Source: Diphasiastrum complanatum (taxonomy: Eukaryota; Streptophyta; Lycopodiopsida; Lycopodiales; Lycopodiaceae). From it: a stretch of DNA of 64,000 bases. The stretch lies in contig CM055101.1 in the NCBI GenBank assembly GCA_029204225.1, positions 29,747,975-29,811,974 of the forward strand, written 5' to 3'. The notes beneath the pieces were generated by a model. That model was not told where the DNA came from. It saw nothing but the letters and a program-made list of their open reading frames with translations, and made no database searches. A program made the position numbers and the translations under genes. Positions 1 through 10,510 of this stretch are shown piece by piece; the first letter of the stretch is position 1, and each line of letters opens with the position of its first letter.

Positions 1-577
1 CTCTTGCAACGTCTCTTATATTCTCTCATGTACAAAATAGAGGGATATTTGCGACATTGCTTCATGCTTCTTGGCTCACCCTTTGTCTTTATGCCAGGTA
101 CGTATACTGGATGCATAGGTGGATCAAGTATCAGAGTCGATCAGAAGAGGCTGAAGATAATATACAACTATGGACATGGCGTCTGGAGAGTGAATGTCAC
201 AAACTATTGACATTGTAATGCAATAGGATTCTATGTGCAATAAGATAGAATCAAGAATAAACGATCAGTGCGTGAAGCTTTTTGAAATTAGCGCATTCAA
301 ATGTGCGTGCATCATACATTTTGTACTCTGATGATCTATTCAGATCAATTTTTTTTCAATCAAGAATACAATTTTGTCTCACACTACAGTTTGTTCTTGC
401 AGTGATGCACTCATGAAATCTCCCTTCAATCTAAGTTATCTGACACAATACTGATCCAACTATAGCTTGCATTATCACATTCCGCTGCCAGTAATCTCAG
501 AGTATTCATCTCTAAGAAAATTAATCTAGAGCTTCTTCTCTAGACATCCGATCATTAACTATCAATTCTTCCAACAG
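1..577 (+). repeat. Family A repeat, truncated by the window edge
   Basis: Near-identical to 42460-43027 and 56150-56727 and to the reverse complement of 11767-12340. It ends in TTCCAACA followed by about 20 shared flanking bases, after which (from about 598) the sequence departs into the GATAG array. A 68-codon ORF at 4-210 lies inside the repeat and is not supported as a gene. Confidence 0.8.
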
Positions 578-597
578 TCTCTACTATCTTAACTTAA

Positions 598-1372
598 ATG
601 CATTGATACACAAACAAAAGTTGCAAATGGTCAATTTTTATCTCTAAATAAGTTATGTTGATTGACAAGGGTATATCTTACAACATAGGCATCAAGTGAT
701 AGATGTCAAATTGGAGCTATATAAGGTTGTAGGAATCAATTTTATTAGTAGGGGATTGGACTAGAGCAATTCAAGTGTCTCACACTCAAGGTTGGCCGAA
801 CTAAATCACTAGATGAGCTTTGTCATATGCTACGAGCCAAAACTACATTTCAGACATAGAATTTAATGAGCCATCTAAATGTCCAAAACTTAAGATTTAT
901 CATATTCAATCAACCAATGAGTCATCTTGAGGATAAGGACCAATGTCAAGCTATCGTGAGTGATAAAAAACAAATTTAAGTCTCAAATGATTAGAATCAC
1001 ATGTTTGGAGCCGAAATCAAACTATCTTGTATGATGTGGTTCAAGTTTGAGCCAGTTACAAGATTCCATGAATTTGATCACTCAATGAGAATCTTGAATG
1101 ATATGATACAAATTCAAGCTATCTCGGGTGAACAAAACCAAATTTCAGCTATCTCAAGTGATAGAGCTATCTCATCGAAAAGAGATCGAACTATAGTAAT
1201 TTAAACATCCTAAACTTGACATTGTTGATTTTGATCACACAATGAGCAATTTCAATTGATGAAAGCTAAATTTGCATGTTAGACATCAAGCTCGAGCTCG
1301 AGTGATAGACATAAAATTGATGTAGCGTTAAGATGAAGCAATATTGGGATTTATGTTTAATAATGTTCTTCT
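598..1372 (-). repeat. Degenerate GATAG tandem array (reverse copy)
   Basis: Diverged short repeats whose core on the minus strand is TCACTcaaGATAGcTTGATTT. The block is the reverse complement of 24045-24850 and 49247-50050. It abuts the copia LTR at 1373, and the 50 bases next to the LTR match those beside the other three 3' LTRs. No gene is seen. Confidence 0.7.
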
Positions 1373-2556
1373 TGTTGGAAGAAGAGTGTGTGAGTATGAG
1401 AGACGAAAATAGCTCGAAAAGAAAACGAACACGAAAAGAAACAAACTCGAATGGAATGTGTTCATGTGTAGCGCAATGAGCTATATAACTTCTTCCCTAA
1501 GCATGACTACGTCTATCAGAAATGAATAGAACGTTAGTGATAGAAATCACGGTCGTTCTAATTATGTAGCCAAGCATTAACAAAATATTAGAAGCATAAT
1601 TTGTCGCGAGTAGCTAGACAAATTATTAGTCGTGAATGATTCACGAAAGAGCTAGACAGAGCTCGACTGATAATCAGTCACAAATGATTCGTGAAAGACA
1701 AGACTATATATTAGTCGTCAACAACTAGACTAATAATTACTCGCTAAGAACAGATTACCAGATTGAGCAACAAGAAAGTCAGATAGAATGAAAATAAGCA
1801 TATCAATATGACACTAATCTCAACACAAAACAAAAGAGCTGTTATCAGATTAAGTATAGCAAAATATACATGTCAATGATGTGGTAGAGCACAAGACAAT
1901 AGTGAACAAAACCGCATGTTCTACAAAGCTAATTCAATCTATAAAGGAATGAACCTATTACTGACAAATAAAGAATCAATGCACAAGGCATCTACTTCGT
2001 CTATCTCTGATAAGCTTTTGATGCTAATATTTTACACACACTCTATAGATATGTAGGTGGTATCCAGCATATATATACATCTTTTTACAGGTGTGCAGAT
2101 GAAAAAAGTACAAAGTGCATGTGATGTGTGTAGGAGATCATGTGTGGTTGTTGTCGTTGTCAATTCTGATTGCACAGTTGCATGGGATGAGCGTGAGAAG
2201 GCCGTGATGTCAGCTTTTGCTGAAATGAACATTGGTGAATATTTGAAAAATGCTGACGAAATGCCTTAGGTTTTGATTTAAAGTGTGCCCTCGCTTCCTA
2301 GGGCACCTTTGGCATTTTGTAAGGCAGTGCCTTTTTCGCCTGTCACAAAACGCGTGTGAAAACACAGTGTTGCAGTTTTTTTGCCTTTTCTTCGTCTGTG
2401 AGAATTTACTTGTATTTATGCAAATAGTCGTGTTTTATTCGTCAGTCTTATTTTACATGTAAATATGCAGACTGTGCGACAATGTGAGTAAAAATGCAGC
2501 ATGATTGGAGGCAGATTAAAATGGGATTTAGGAGAGTAGAGGAGATAAATCCCACA
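1373..2556 (-). repeat. 3' LTR of copia element 1
   Basis: About 1184 bp, TG...CA on the minus strand (start TGTGGGATT, end TTCCAACA). It is preceded on that strand by the polypurine tract AGGGGGAG (2557-2564). It matches LTRs at 22858-24044, 48095-49246 and 62756-63975. A TATA-like TATATATA lies near 2075-2085. Downstream of it are repeated CGACTAATA-type motifs. Confidence 0.9.
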
Positions 2557-3158
2557 CTCCCCCTTAATCTGGATCCATGAATGCCATGATCTTCCGACTA
2601 AGCAACGCACAAAATTTGTTATGTGCATTAACACTCAATGCTTTTGTGAAAATATCTGCAACCATGTCTTGCGTTCTGCAGTGCATTAAGCTCATCTCCT
2701 TGTTGAGAACCTTGCCCCTGATTTAGTGATACCTGATTTCAATGTGCTTACTCCTAGAGTGAAATTTAAGGTTGGCCGACTAGGCAATAGCACTCTGATT
2801 ATCACAGAATAAGATTGTATGGCTGTACTGATACAAGTTAATGTCTGACAATAAATTTCTCAACCAAAACACTTCCTTAATAGATTAAGAAACATCAATT
2901 ATTCTGCTTCTATAGAAGAAAGTGCGATAGAGGTTTGCTTACGACTATTCCATGAGATAAGACCGCCATTGAAGAAGAATGTAAATCCAGATGTGGAATT
3001 ACAGTTCTTTACATCTCCTCCCCAGCTTGCATCAGAATATCCACTGAGTTGTCGTTGCTGACTTCTCCATAGCAGATGCACTGGTCCATGTTAACTCGAA
3101 TATACCTCATGACTCTTATGAGAGCCTTCCAATGGGTAATGCCAGGATTAGTCATATA
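2557..3158 (-). pseudogene. Copia RNase H (element 1)
   Basis: On the minus strand this encodes the C-terminal RNase H domain that degrades template RNA during reverse transcription. Visible motifs are SDASWGGD (first catalytic Asp), SWNSRKQTSIALSS followed by IEAE (Glu), and, beyond a stop and a frameshift, remnants of the CDNQSA and KHIE..YH regions. It ends at the polypurine tract. At least one stop follows IEAE near 2899. Identification is firm; function is lost. Confidence 0.88.
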
Positions 3159-4350
3159 TTACTTGAGTGAGCTTACTGCAAAAGAGATGTCAGTTCTTGT
3201 ACAGACCATTGCGTACATGAGAGATCCAAGTATCGATCGATAAGGATATTCTTTCATCTGCTCCTCTTCCTGCTTGGTTTGGGGACATTGGTACTTCGAC
3301 AAATGCAAGCCTGGATCCATCGGTGAGTGAGATAACTTACAATTTATTAGATTGTATATGTTAAGAACATTATGATGATACCTTTGTTGACTGATGTAAA
3401 TCAGTCGTCTCGCTCTGTCTCTGTGGATCTGAATGCCCAGACAGAAGTGAGCTTTGACCAGATCAGTCATGTCGAACTTTGAAAACAACATCTGCTTGGA
3501 ATGCTTGACCAAATTGGTATTGTTGCTGAAAAGCAACATATCATCCACGTATAGGGTGATGATGATGACGGATTGCTGCACTGACTTGGAATAGACATCA
3601 CAATCAGCAGTGCTTGGTATAACTCCATTTAGATAGGCTATTTGCACATCAAGTTGATGCACTTTGAGGTCGGTAGCTGCAACATAAGACAGGAGCATTC
3701 AGATCGACAAATGTTTGACCACTCGACTGAAAGTCTCGCTGTAGTCGACGTTGGGGATCTGAGTGAATCCTCGTGCTACCAGTCTTGCCTTCCTTCCATC
3801 AATTGCTCCATTGGCATTGTATTTGAACTTGAAGATCCATTTGCAATCAATGATATTGCAAGAATTAGGAGCTTCAACTAGTGACCATGTTTGGCTCTTG
3901 ATCAAAGAGGAATATTCTTTGTCCATAGCTTTTCTCCAAAGATCAGAGTCTGGTTGGCTGAGTGCCCCTTTGACTATCGTCGGTTCTTGTATCAAGAGAC
4001 ATGCAGACTCAGGAGTATACCTTGTGGGCTGTGTGTGCACTCGGCTTAATCTTCTAGGAGGATTTGACTGATGAACCGCTCCTGATGAAGGTTCTCCTGG
4101 AGCAATATCCTTGCCTTTGATGTCGACAAATTGATCCTCGATAAAGACTGTATCTCGGCTATAGAAGATTTGCTGGGTATCAAGATCATACAGCTTGTAT
4201 GTATTATCAGATGAAGTATATCCAATCAAGATGGTTTTGAGGCCTTGGAAGTCCAGTTTCTTCCTCGTGTCTTTTGGGATCTGCGCGTAGGCAACACATC
4301 CAAACACTCTTAGGTTTTTCATAGAAGGCTTAGAGCCTGTCCACACCTCG
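3159..4350 (-). pseudogene. Copia reverse transcriptase (element 1)
   Basis: Minus-strand RT would copy element RNA into cDNA. The N-terminal linker carries ILIGYTSSDNTYKLYDLD. The RT proper has WRKAMDKEYSSL, KWIFKFKYNANG, GRKARLVARGF, QLDVQIAYLNG and the catalytic YVDDMLL. A single TGA splits the reading frame between KHLSI and MLLSYV, where a CGA codon occurs in the Q and P copies; this is a CpG transition. Between NGVI and PSTADCDV about 52 residues are missing through an in-frame 156-bp deletion relative to 27851-28006. That removes the palm segment before YVDD, so the enzyme would be inactive. Confidence 0.92.
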
Positions 4351-4974
4351 TGGGGTGTCTTGCCTGAGAGGGCCTTAGTCGAACATCTATTTTAGACGTA
4401 AGCTGCAGTGGAGATGGCTTCGGCCCAGTTTTTCTTGGGCAGCGATGCACACTAACATACATTTAGCTGATTCAACCAAGGTACGATTCTTCCTCTCGGC
4501 TAAGCCATTAGACTGAGGATTGTAAGGAGTGATGAATTGCTGCTCAATGCCTTGGCATTGGCAGTACTCCTTTAACTCGATAGAGTTATATTCTCCACCA
4601 TTGTCTGACCTTAGAGCCTTGATCGTCAGTCTAGTCTCCTTTTCTGCATGCTCCTTGAAGATTCTGAAGCAGTTGAATGCTTCTGATTTCTTCTTTATAA
4701 AGTACACCATAGTCCTTCTGGAAAACTCATCAATAAAAGCTATAAAATACCTTGCATCCTTCAGCGAAGGATTTTTCATCGGGCCACAGATGTCTGAATG
4801 TACAATGTCTAACAATCCTCTTGCAATTTGCTGATGGCTTGATTTAAATGGTTTCCTAGTTTGTTTAACAACTAGATAGTCTTGACAGACAAGTAACTCG
4901 ATTTTATCACGAGGATAGTTGAGATCAAGAACAATAGATTGTCTAGACATTTGTTGTACAACAACATGATTCAA
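4351..4974 (-). pseudogene. Copia integrase core (element 1)
   Basis: The minus strand reads the integrase that inserts cDNA. First catalytic Asp in HSDICGPM, second in RSDNGGEY, catalytic Glu in NGLAERKNRT, so the DDE core is present. Upstream is the zinc-binding H-H-C-C segment; its last Cys is replaced by Tyr here (VCQDY; VCQDC in the copies at 28.8 and 60.6 kb). The frame breaks after CMLVCIAAQ, and the C-terminal part (4347-4420) is scrambled by frameshift. The copy at 28.6 kb has lost the second half of this domain. Confidence 0.9.
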
Positions 4975-5601
4975 GTGACCAAGTCTATAATGCCAAAGTA
5001 AACTTTAATTTGCATTAATAGCAGTATTGAGCGCCTAACTAGAGGCAGAAAAGCAATGACTCAATTTATACAAGTATCCATGCCTCTTTCCGAGTGCTAG
5101 GATCTTGCCTATCCTATCAACTACTTTGTACTGATCACATTCAAATTCTAGTCTATGTCCTAGATCTGTGATTCTGCTTACAGAGAGCAGATTCGTAGAT
5201 AAATTTGGTACATACAAGACTTTAGAGAGTAGCTTAGATTGATCATTTGCAAAGCTTAATCTTATAGTACCTTCACCTTTAATAGCATGTGTGCTATTGT
5301 CGCCAAGATGAACATATTTCTGGGTATTGTAATGTGTATAGGACTTGAAACAGCCAATGAGACTGGTCATGTGCTGAATGGCTCCGGAATTCAGGAACCA
5401 AGAACTATCACTGGATGCTCCTTGATGGTTGGTCATGAAGACATCATGATCCACTTCTTGAATAGGCTGTGGAGCTTCTGCAGCTGCATTTGCCACTTGA
5501 TTCGACTGTCCCTTGTTGTTGTTCTTTGCTTGTAGTATCCGGCAGTCTTGAATTTCGTGGTTGTTTCGCTTGCAGTATCTACAGGACAACTTCTTCTTCA
5601 T
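4975..5601 (-). pseudogene. Copia zinc knuckle, protease and GAG-pre-integrase (element 1)
   Basis: A gag zinc knuckle CRYCKRNNHEIQDC (CX2CX4HX4C) sits near the N-terminus, binding RNA in the particle. The protease active-site region reads WFLNSGAIQHMT: the family norm is Asp at the position that is Asn here (codon AAT). The GAG-pre-integrase region follows (NLLSVSRITDLGH, KRHGYLYKLSHCF) and continues to LLWHYRLGHLNH after an in-frame TAA near 5005. The same Asn occurs in the copies at 29.4 and 60.1 kb. Confidence 0.88.
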
Positions 5602-5757
5602 CTGTGGATTCGAATGTTCTTTGTGCTATGCTGGTTTCTAGTCTGGCTTTGATTGCTTCGGGCCTTTATGTTCCTTTTGGTTAGTCGTGCTCTTGTTGGT
5701 GTATAAGGCATGAGAATCAGTTGAGGAACTTGAGGCTTCGTTCCTCCGCGCGTCTTT

Positions 5758-6280
5758 CTACAACAACATTGTAATGCCTCTCGAAAGAGTTAGTTCTGGA
5801 TGTGTCGTGATGATCATCACCCAGCTGTCATATGAGCTTGGCAAGCCTGTAAGCAGTTGCATCACTGTGTCTTGATCGTCTATGACAGATCCGATAGTGG
5901 TCATTTGCCTTGGCAGGTTCTTGAATTGATTGATGTGATTCTGCAGGGAATCACCATTCGCCATCTTGAGGGAGTAAAATTTCTTCCTGAGATGTAGCTT
6001 GGAAGCTATATCTCGCACTTTGTATAGTGTGCTCAAGATGTCCCAGACTTCTTTCGATGTCTGAGCCTCGGATACATGGCCGATCTGAGTATTCCTAATG
6101 TTCAGGATGATCAGTGTGAAATACTTCCCATCCTTTAGCTTCCATATGGCGATTGTTGCGTCATCTGCTTCAAGTTTTCCTTTTACACCTATAACAATGT
6201 CATACAATTCTTTAGCCATTAGTACAGTTTTCATCTTAAATTTTCACAAATGGTAATTGACTCCATCAAGCTTCTCCATG
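5758..6280 (-). pseudogene. Copia gag, UBN2-type (element 1)
   Basis: Minus-strand gag begins at an ATG near 6278 (MEKLDGVNYHL). A TGA replaces a Trp codon almost at once (Trp is kept at 30.2 and 59.3 kb). The remainder is open from 6234: KELYDIVIG, AQTSKEVWDIL, HINQFKNLPRQM, LLTGLPSSYDSWV. These are typical of plant copia capsid proteins, which assemble the virus-like particle. The frame is lost after about residue 158 at 5758. The stretch 5602-5757 is the basic, Lys/Ser-rich linker to the zinc knuckle, with frameshifts. Confidence 0.9.
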
Positions 6281-6451
6281 ATGGGACTGGCTTAACCTTG
6301 GGAATGGATGTGGAGGATTAGTCTAGGTGATAGGAAAAACTATCAATGACTTAAGTATGAAAATCGGGTACAGAATTACAGAACAAGAAGACAATTACTC
6401 TATCGGCTAGTAGAGTCTTGTACTGTGGAAGCTTAACAAATTACGAAAATT

Positions 6452-6463
6452 GCTCTTATACCA
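6452..6463 (-). other. Primer binding site, initiator-Met tRNA type
   Basis: On the minus strand TGGTATAAGAGC directly follows the LTR terminus CCAACA. It differs by one base from the usual plant copia site TGGTATCAGAGC seen intact at 45914 and 59075. Confidence 0.85.
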
Positions 6464-7620
6464 TGTTGGAATAAGAGGTGTGTGAGTATGAGAGACGAAA
6501 ATAGCTCGAAAAGAAAACGAACACGAAAAAGAAGCGAACTTGAAAGCTCAAACGAGAAAAAAACTCGAATGGAATGTGTTTGTGCGCAGCGGAATGAGCT
6601 GTATTACTTCTTCCCTAAGCATGACTATGCCTGTCAGAAATGAATAGAATGTTAGTGATAGAAATCACGGTCGTTCTAATTACGTAGCCAAGCATTAACA
6701 AAACATCAGAAGAATAATTTGTCGTGAGTAGCTAGACAAATTATTAGTCACGAATGATTCGCGAAAGAGCTAGACAAAGCTCGACTAATAATCAGTCGCG
6801 AATGATTCACGAAAGGCAAGACTAAATATTACTCGTCAATAGCTAGACTAATAATTACTCGCTAAGAACAGATCATCAGATTGAGCAACAAGAAAGTCAG
6901 ACAAAATGAAAATAAGCATAACAATATGACACTTATCTCAACGTAGAACAAAAGAGCTGTTATCAGATTAAGTATAGCAAAATATACATTTCAATAATGC
7001 GGTAGAGCACAAGACAATAGCGGACGAAACCGTGTGCTCTACAAAGCTAATTCGATCTGTAAAGGAATGAATCTATTACTGACAAATAAAGAATCAATGC
7101 ACAAGGCATCTACTTTGTCTATCTCTGATAAGCTTCTGATGCTAATATTATACACAAACTCTATAGATACGCAGGTGGTACCCAACATATTTATACATCT
7201 TTTTATAGGTGTGCAGATAAAGAAAGTAAAAAGTGGATGTGCTGTCTGTAGGAGATCGTGGGTGGCTGCTGTCGTTGTCAGTTCTGATTGCATAGTTACA
7301 TGGGATGCGCATGAGAAGGCTGTGACATTAGTTTTTGTTGAAATGAATGCTGGTGAAGATGCGAAAAATGCGTCACTCTAACGAAATGCCTTAGGATTTG
7401 ATTTACAGGGTGCCTTCACTTCCTAGGGCACCATTGGCATTTTGTAAGGCAGTGTTGCCTCTTTCTCCTGTCACAAAACGCATGTAAAAACACAGTGTCA
7501 AGATTTTTCGCCTCTTCTTCGTCTATGAGAATTTACTTGTATTTATGCAAACAGTCGTGTTTAATCATCTGTCTTATTTTACATGTAAATATGCAGACTG
7601 TGCGATAACGTGAGTAAAAA
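6464..7620 (-). repeat. 5' LTR of copia element 1, first ~62 bases missing
   Basis: Matches the full LTR except that at the TTTTTACTCACG segment (7610-7620, reverse) the sequence switches to module D instead of the normal LTR start. The identical switch occurs at 10030 and 44770, so it predates the block duplication. The reverse strand carries a 115-codon ORF (7034-7381, plus strand) discussed under findings. Confidence 0.85.
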
Positions 7621-8069
7621 TAAAATAGAAAATCGTGACCCAAAATTTTCCTCAAAAAAAAAAACAAATTGGCTTCAAACTCTTCTAATAAAAATAGTTC
7701 CAAAATTGACTTTGTTTGAAAAGTTTTCCTAATAAAATTTATCCATGAACATTTTTTAGCAAGAAAAACGTTTTCCAAGTTATAAATGGTATCAATGTAT
7801 CTAAGGAAATTTTTTCCTAGTTACAAATGGTAGCAATGTATCTAGGGAATTAAAAATTTCCTTGATAAAATTGATCCACCTACATTTTATAGCTAGGAAA
7901 TAAATTTTCCTAGTTTGAAGAGGCTTATAAGGCATCCAAATGCATTTCTTAACCAGGAAAAAACATGTCAAACTAGGGAATTTCACGTTTTTCCTGTGTA
8001 GGAAACGAACAAAAGTTTCTTGTGGTTGTTCTCTCGAATCATTTTATTTCTTTTGAAATTAATCCAATA
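7621..8069 (-). repeat. Module D, AT-rich block with short internal repeats
   Basis: Shared with 10031-10476 (same strand) and 44320-44770 (opposite strand). It contains repeated cores such as TCCTAGTTACAAATGGTAGC and CAATGTATCTAGGGAA at about 50-base spacing, so it looks like a decayed tandem repeat. No coding capacity. It lies between a truncated copia LTR and a tRNA-His relic. Confidence 0.65.
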
Positions 8070-8103
8070 TGGTGTGGCTACTGGGATTCAAGCCCAGGTC
8101 GCT
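8070..8103 (-). other. tRNA-His 3'-half relic with CCA (copy 1, mutated)
   Basis: The minus strand reads a T-arm, acceptor strand and terminal CCA like the copy at 10477-10510, but with two changes (TTGAATCC in the T loop region and AGTAGCC in the acceptor strand). Not a functional tRNA gene, as the 5' half is absent. Confidence 0.6.
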
Positions 8104-8410
8104 TGATTGATTTGAAGCGTTGAGAATACTTATCTTAAAGCAATTTATGAGATATCATTTTTGCAATGATTTCCAAGTCAATATTATTTCCACATTGTGG
8201 AATACATATTGACCTAGTATTAAGAGTCAAAGGTTATTGTAAGTGCTTTTTTCACTTCAAATTAGATTATATTTCCTTCAAATTGAACTATGTTTTATAT
8301 TGGTACCCTCTAGTTAGCAATAGTGTTGCTTCACTTTACGGTTTTTTGGAATCAAGAGTGATGGTTAGCTTCACACTTATACAGCTCACTTTAAATTATA
8401 TCTCCTTAAG

Positions 8411-8790
8411 ACATTAGAGGAGTTCTAAATCCAAAAAAGACCCTTTGTAAAGATTCTTTTTATATTTTTTCTGAAATTTTTCTTATACATGGACCAATCA
8501 AAACACTCAAATTTGAAATCTACGTAAGGTAAATTTTTGAGTCCACATTTTGATTCTATACTAAAAATGGCATAACTTTGTAGTGGTAAGTCCGAATTTA
8601 GTGGAGCTTGGTGCATTGGAAAGTGCTCGGCAAGGGCTTTCCAATGATATGTTAGATGACATACTTTTGAGCTACGATTAAGAAGTTATGGCAAGTCAAA
8701 AGTCTTAGTGTTATAATATTCTAATAATAAAAAAGGCACCTTGCACGAATTTTTAAAGGGTCTTTTTGGAACTCAAATCTCCTCTAATGT
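8411..8790. mobile_element. MITE-like element with ~36-bp terminal inverted repeats
   Basis: Starts ACATTAGAGGAG and ends with its complement CTCCTCTAATGT. The inverted similarity extends through CCAAAAA and GACCCTTT for about 36 bases. It is 380 bp long and has no ORF of note. Sequences matching the site without the insert are present at about 43930 and 57630. A partner in the tandem copy (10856-10885) keeps only the right end. No target duplication could be defined, so the superfamily is open. Confidence 0.7.
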
Positions 8791-9248
8791 GTTTCATATT
8801 AGTACTCTCTAGTTTGTGAGTGTTCCTCAACAATACATGTTGTTGGAATCAAGAGTGTTGCTTACCTTGGAGTTCTTCACCTTGGCATTTAAATCCACCT
8901 TGATAGACCATGTACGGTCCAAATACCTTTATACGGTTAAAATATTCTTCTCGAACATAGATCAACGCCATTTGGATTGATTGTCGAGGGTTGGTAGGTA
9001 TCACATATCCAGTTGTCCTTTATTTTTGAGGTTTGAAATCTCAATGTTAAGCCCCTCTTGATGATTTGTAGGAGTGTTCGTATTGATATGAGCTTCCGAG
9101 AAAGGCCGGTGAGGCTGATTTTGTATGACCAGAGGTTTCAAACAGGTCCTTTGGCTATGCTGGCCCTTCTTGCAAGATGTCAGCCTCTATGAAACCCTCC
9201 TCACTTTGATTGTTTGGCTTAGGTAGTTGATAGATGAGTGGAACACAT

Positions 9249-10030
9249 CTAGACTAATAATTACTCGCTAAGAACAGATTATCAGATTGAGCAACAAGAA
9301 AATCAGATAGAATGAAAATAAGCATAACAATATGACACTTATCTCAACGTAGAACAAAAGAGCTGTTATTAGATTAAATATAGCAAAATATACATGTCAA
9401 TAATGAGGTAGAGCACAAGACAATAGCGGACGAAACCATGTGCTCTACAAAGCTAATTTGATCTGTAAGGAATAAACATATTACTGACAAATAAAGAATC
9501 AATGCACAAGGCATCTACTTCATCTATCTCTGATAAGCTTCTGATGCTAATATTATACACAAACTCTATAGATACGCAGATGGTACCCAACATATATATA
9601 CATCTTTTTACAGGTGTGCAGATAAAGAAAGTACAAAGTGGATGTGCTGTTTGTAGGAGATCGTGGGTGGTTGCTGTCGTTGTCAATTCTGATTGCACAG
9701 TTGCATGGGATGAGCATGAGAAGGCCGTGACACTAGTTTTTGTTGAAATGAATGTTGGTGAAGATACGAAAAATGTGTCACTCTAACGAAATGCCTTAGG
9801 ATTCGATTTACAGGGTGCCTTCACTTCCTAGGGCACCATTGGCATTTTGTAAGGCAGTGTTGCCTTTTTCGCCTGTCACAAAACACGTGTAAAAGCACAG
9901 TGTCACGATTTTTTGCCTTTCCTTCGTCTATGAGAATTTACTTATATTTATGCAGACAGTCATGTTTTATTCGTCTGTCTTATTTTACATGTAAATATGC
10001 AGACTGTGCGACAACGTGAGTAAAAATAAA
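9249..10030 (-). repeat. Copia LTR fragment in tandem unit 2
   Basis: Same as 6843-7620. It begins abruptly at the duplication joint and ends at the module D fusion. It keeps an open 94-codon frame on the plus strand (9502-9786) homologous to that in the other LTRs. Confidence 0.82.
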
Positions 10031-10476
10031 ATAGAAAATCGTGACCCAAAATTTTCCTCAAAAAAAAAAAACAAATTGGATATAAACTCTTCTAATAAAA
10101 ATAGTTCGAAAATTGACTTTGTTTGAAAAGTTTTCCTAATAAAACTTATCCATGAACATTTTCTAGCAAGAAAAACGTTTTCCAAGTTATAAATGGTATC
10201 AATGTATCTAAGGAAACTTTTTCCTAGTTACAAATGGTAGCAATGTATCTAGGGAATTAAAATTTTCCTTGATGAAAATTGATCCACATACATTTTATAA
10301 CTAGGAAATAAATTTTCCTAGTTAGAAGGGGCTTATAAGGCATCCAAATGCATTTCTTAACCAGGAAAAAACATGTCAAACTAGGGAATTTACGTTTTTC
10401 CTATGTAGGAAACGAACAAAAGTTTCATGTGGTTGTTCTCTCGAATCATTTGATTTCTTTTGAAATTAATCCAATA
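10031..10476 (-). repeat. Module D, unit 2
   Basis: Near-identical to 7621-8069 and the reverse of 44320-44770. AT-rich with internal repeats; no gene. Confidence 0.65.
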
Positions 10477-10510
10477 TGGTGTGGCTGCTGGGATTCGAGC
10501 CCAGGTCTCT
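10477..10510 (-). other. tRNA-His 3'-half relic with CCA (copy 2)
   Basis: The minus strand reads GAGACC, then CTGGGCTCGAATCCCAG (T arm with a B-box-like GGCTCGAATCC), then CAGCCAC A CCA. This fits the 3' half of a plant tRNA-His(GUG) as I remember it, including the CCA that plant nuclear genes do not encode. On the opposite strand it reads TGGTGTGGC..., the form of a primer binding site but about 34 bases long. Confidence 0.68.

Larger units (their letters stand above)
1373..7620 (-). mobile_element. Ty1/copia retrotransposon, element 1 (decayed)
   Basis: Minus-strand LTR retrotransposon with domains in copia order: gag, zinc knuckle, protease, GAG-pre-integrase, integrase, reverse transcriptase, RNase H. 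The 3' LTR (1373-2556) is full length. The 5' LTR (6464-7620) lacks its first ~62 bases and is fused to module D. The internal part is about 3.9 kb. Stops, frameshifts and a 156-bp deletion in RT show it cannot make a full polyprotein. The order integrase before RT separates copia from gypsy. Confidence 0.93.

Noticed and set aside
3642-3881. Plus-strand ORFs opposite the minus-strand copia genes (also 4529-4834, 5287-5535, 28031-28270, 29200-29619, 61466-61774)
   Set aside because: They lie antisense to well-supported RT, integrase and protease sequence and show no motifs of their own.
8411-8790. A TTA or TA target duplication for the MITE
   Set aside because: Comparison with the empty sites at 43.93 and 57.63 kb gives no clean duplicated bases, so no superfamily was assigned.
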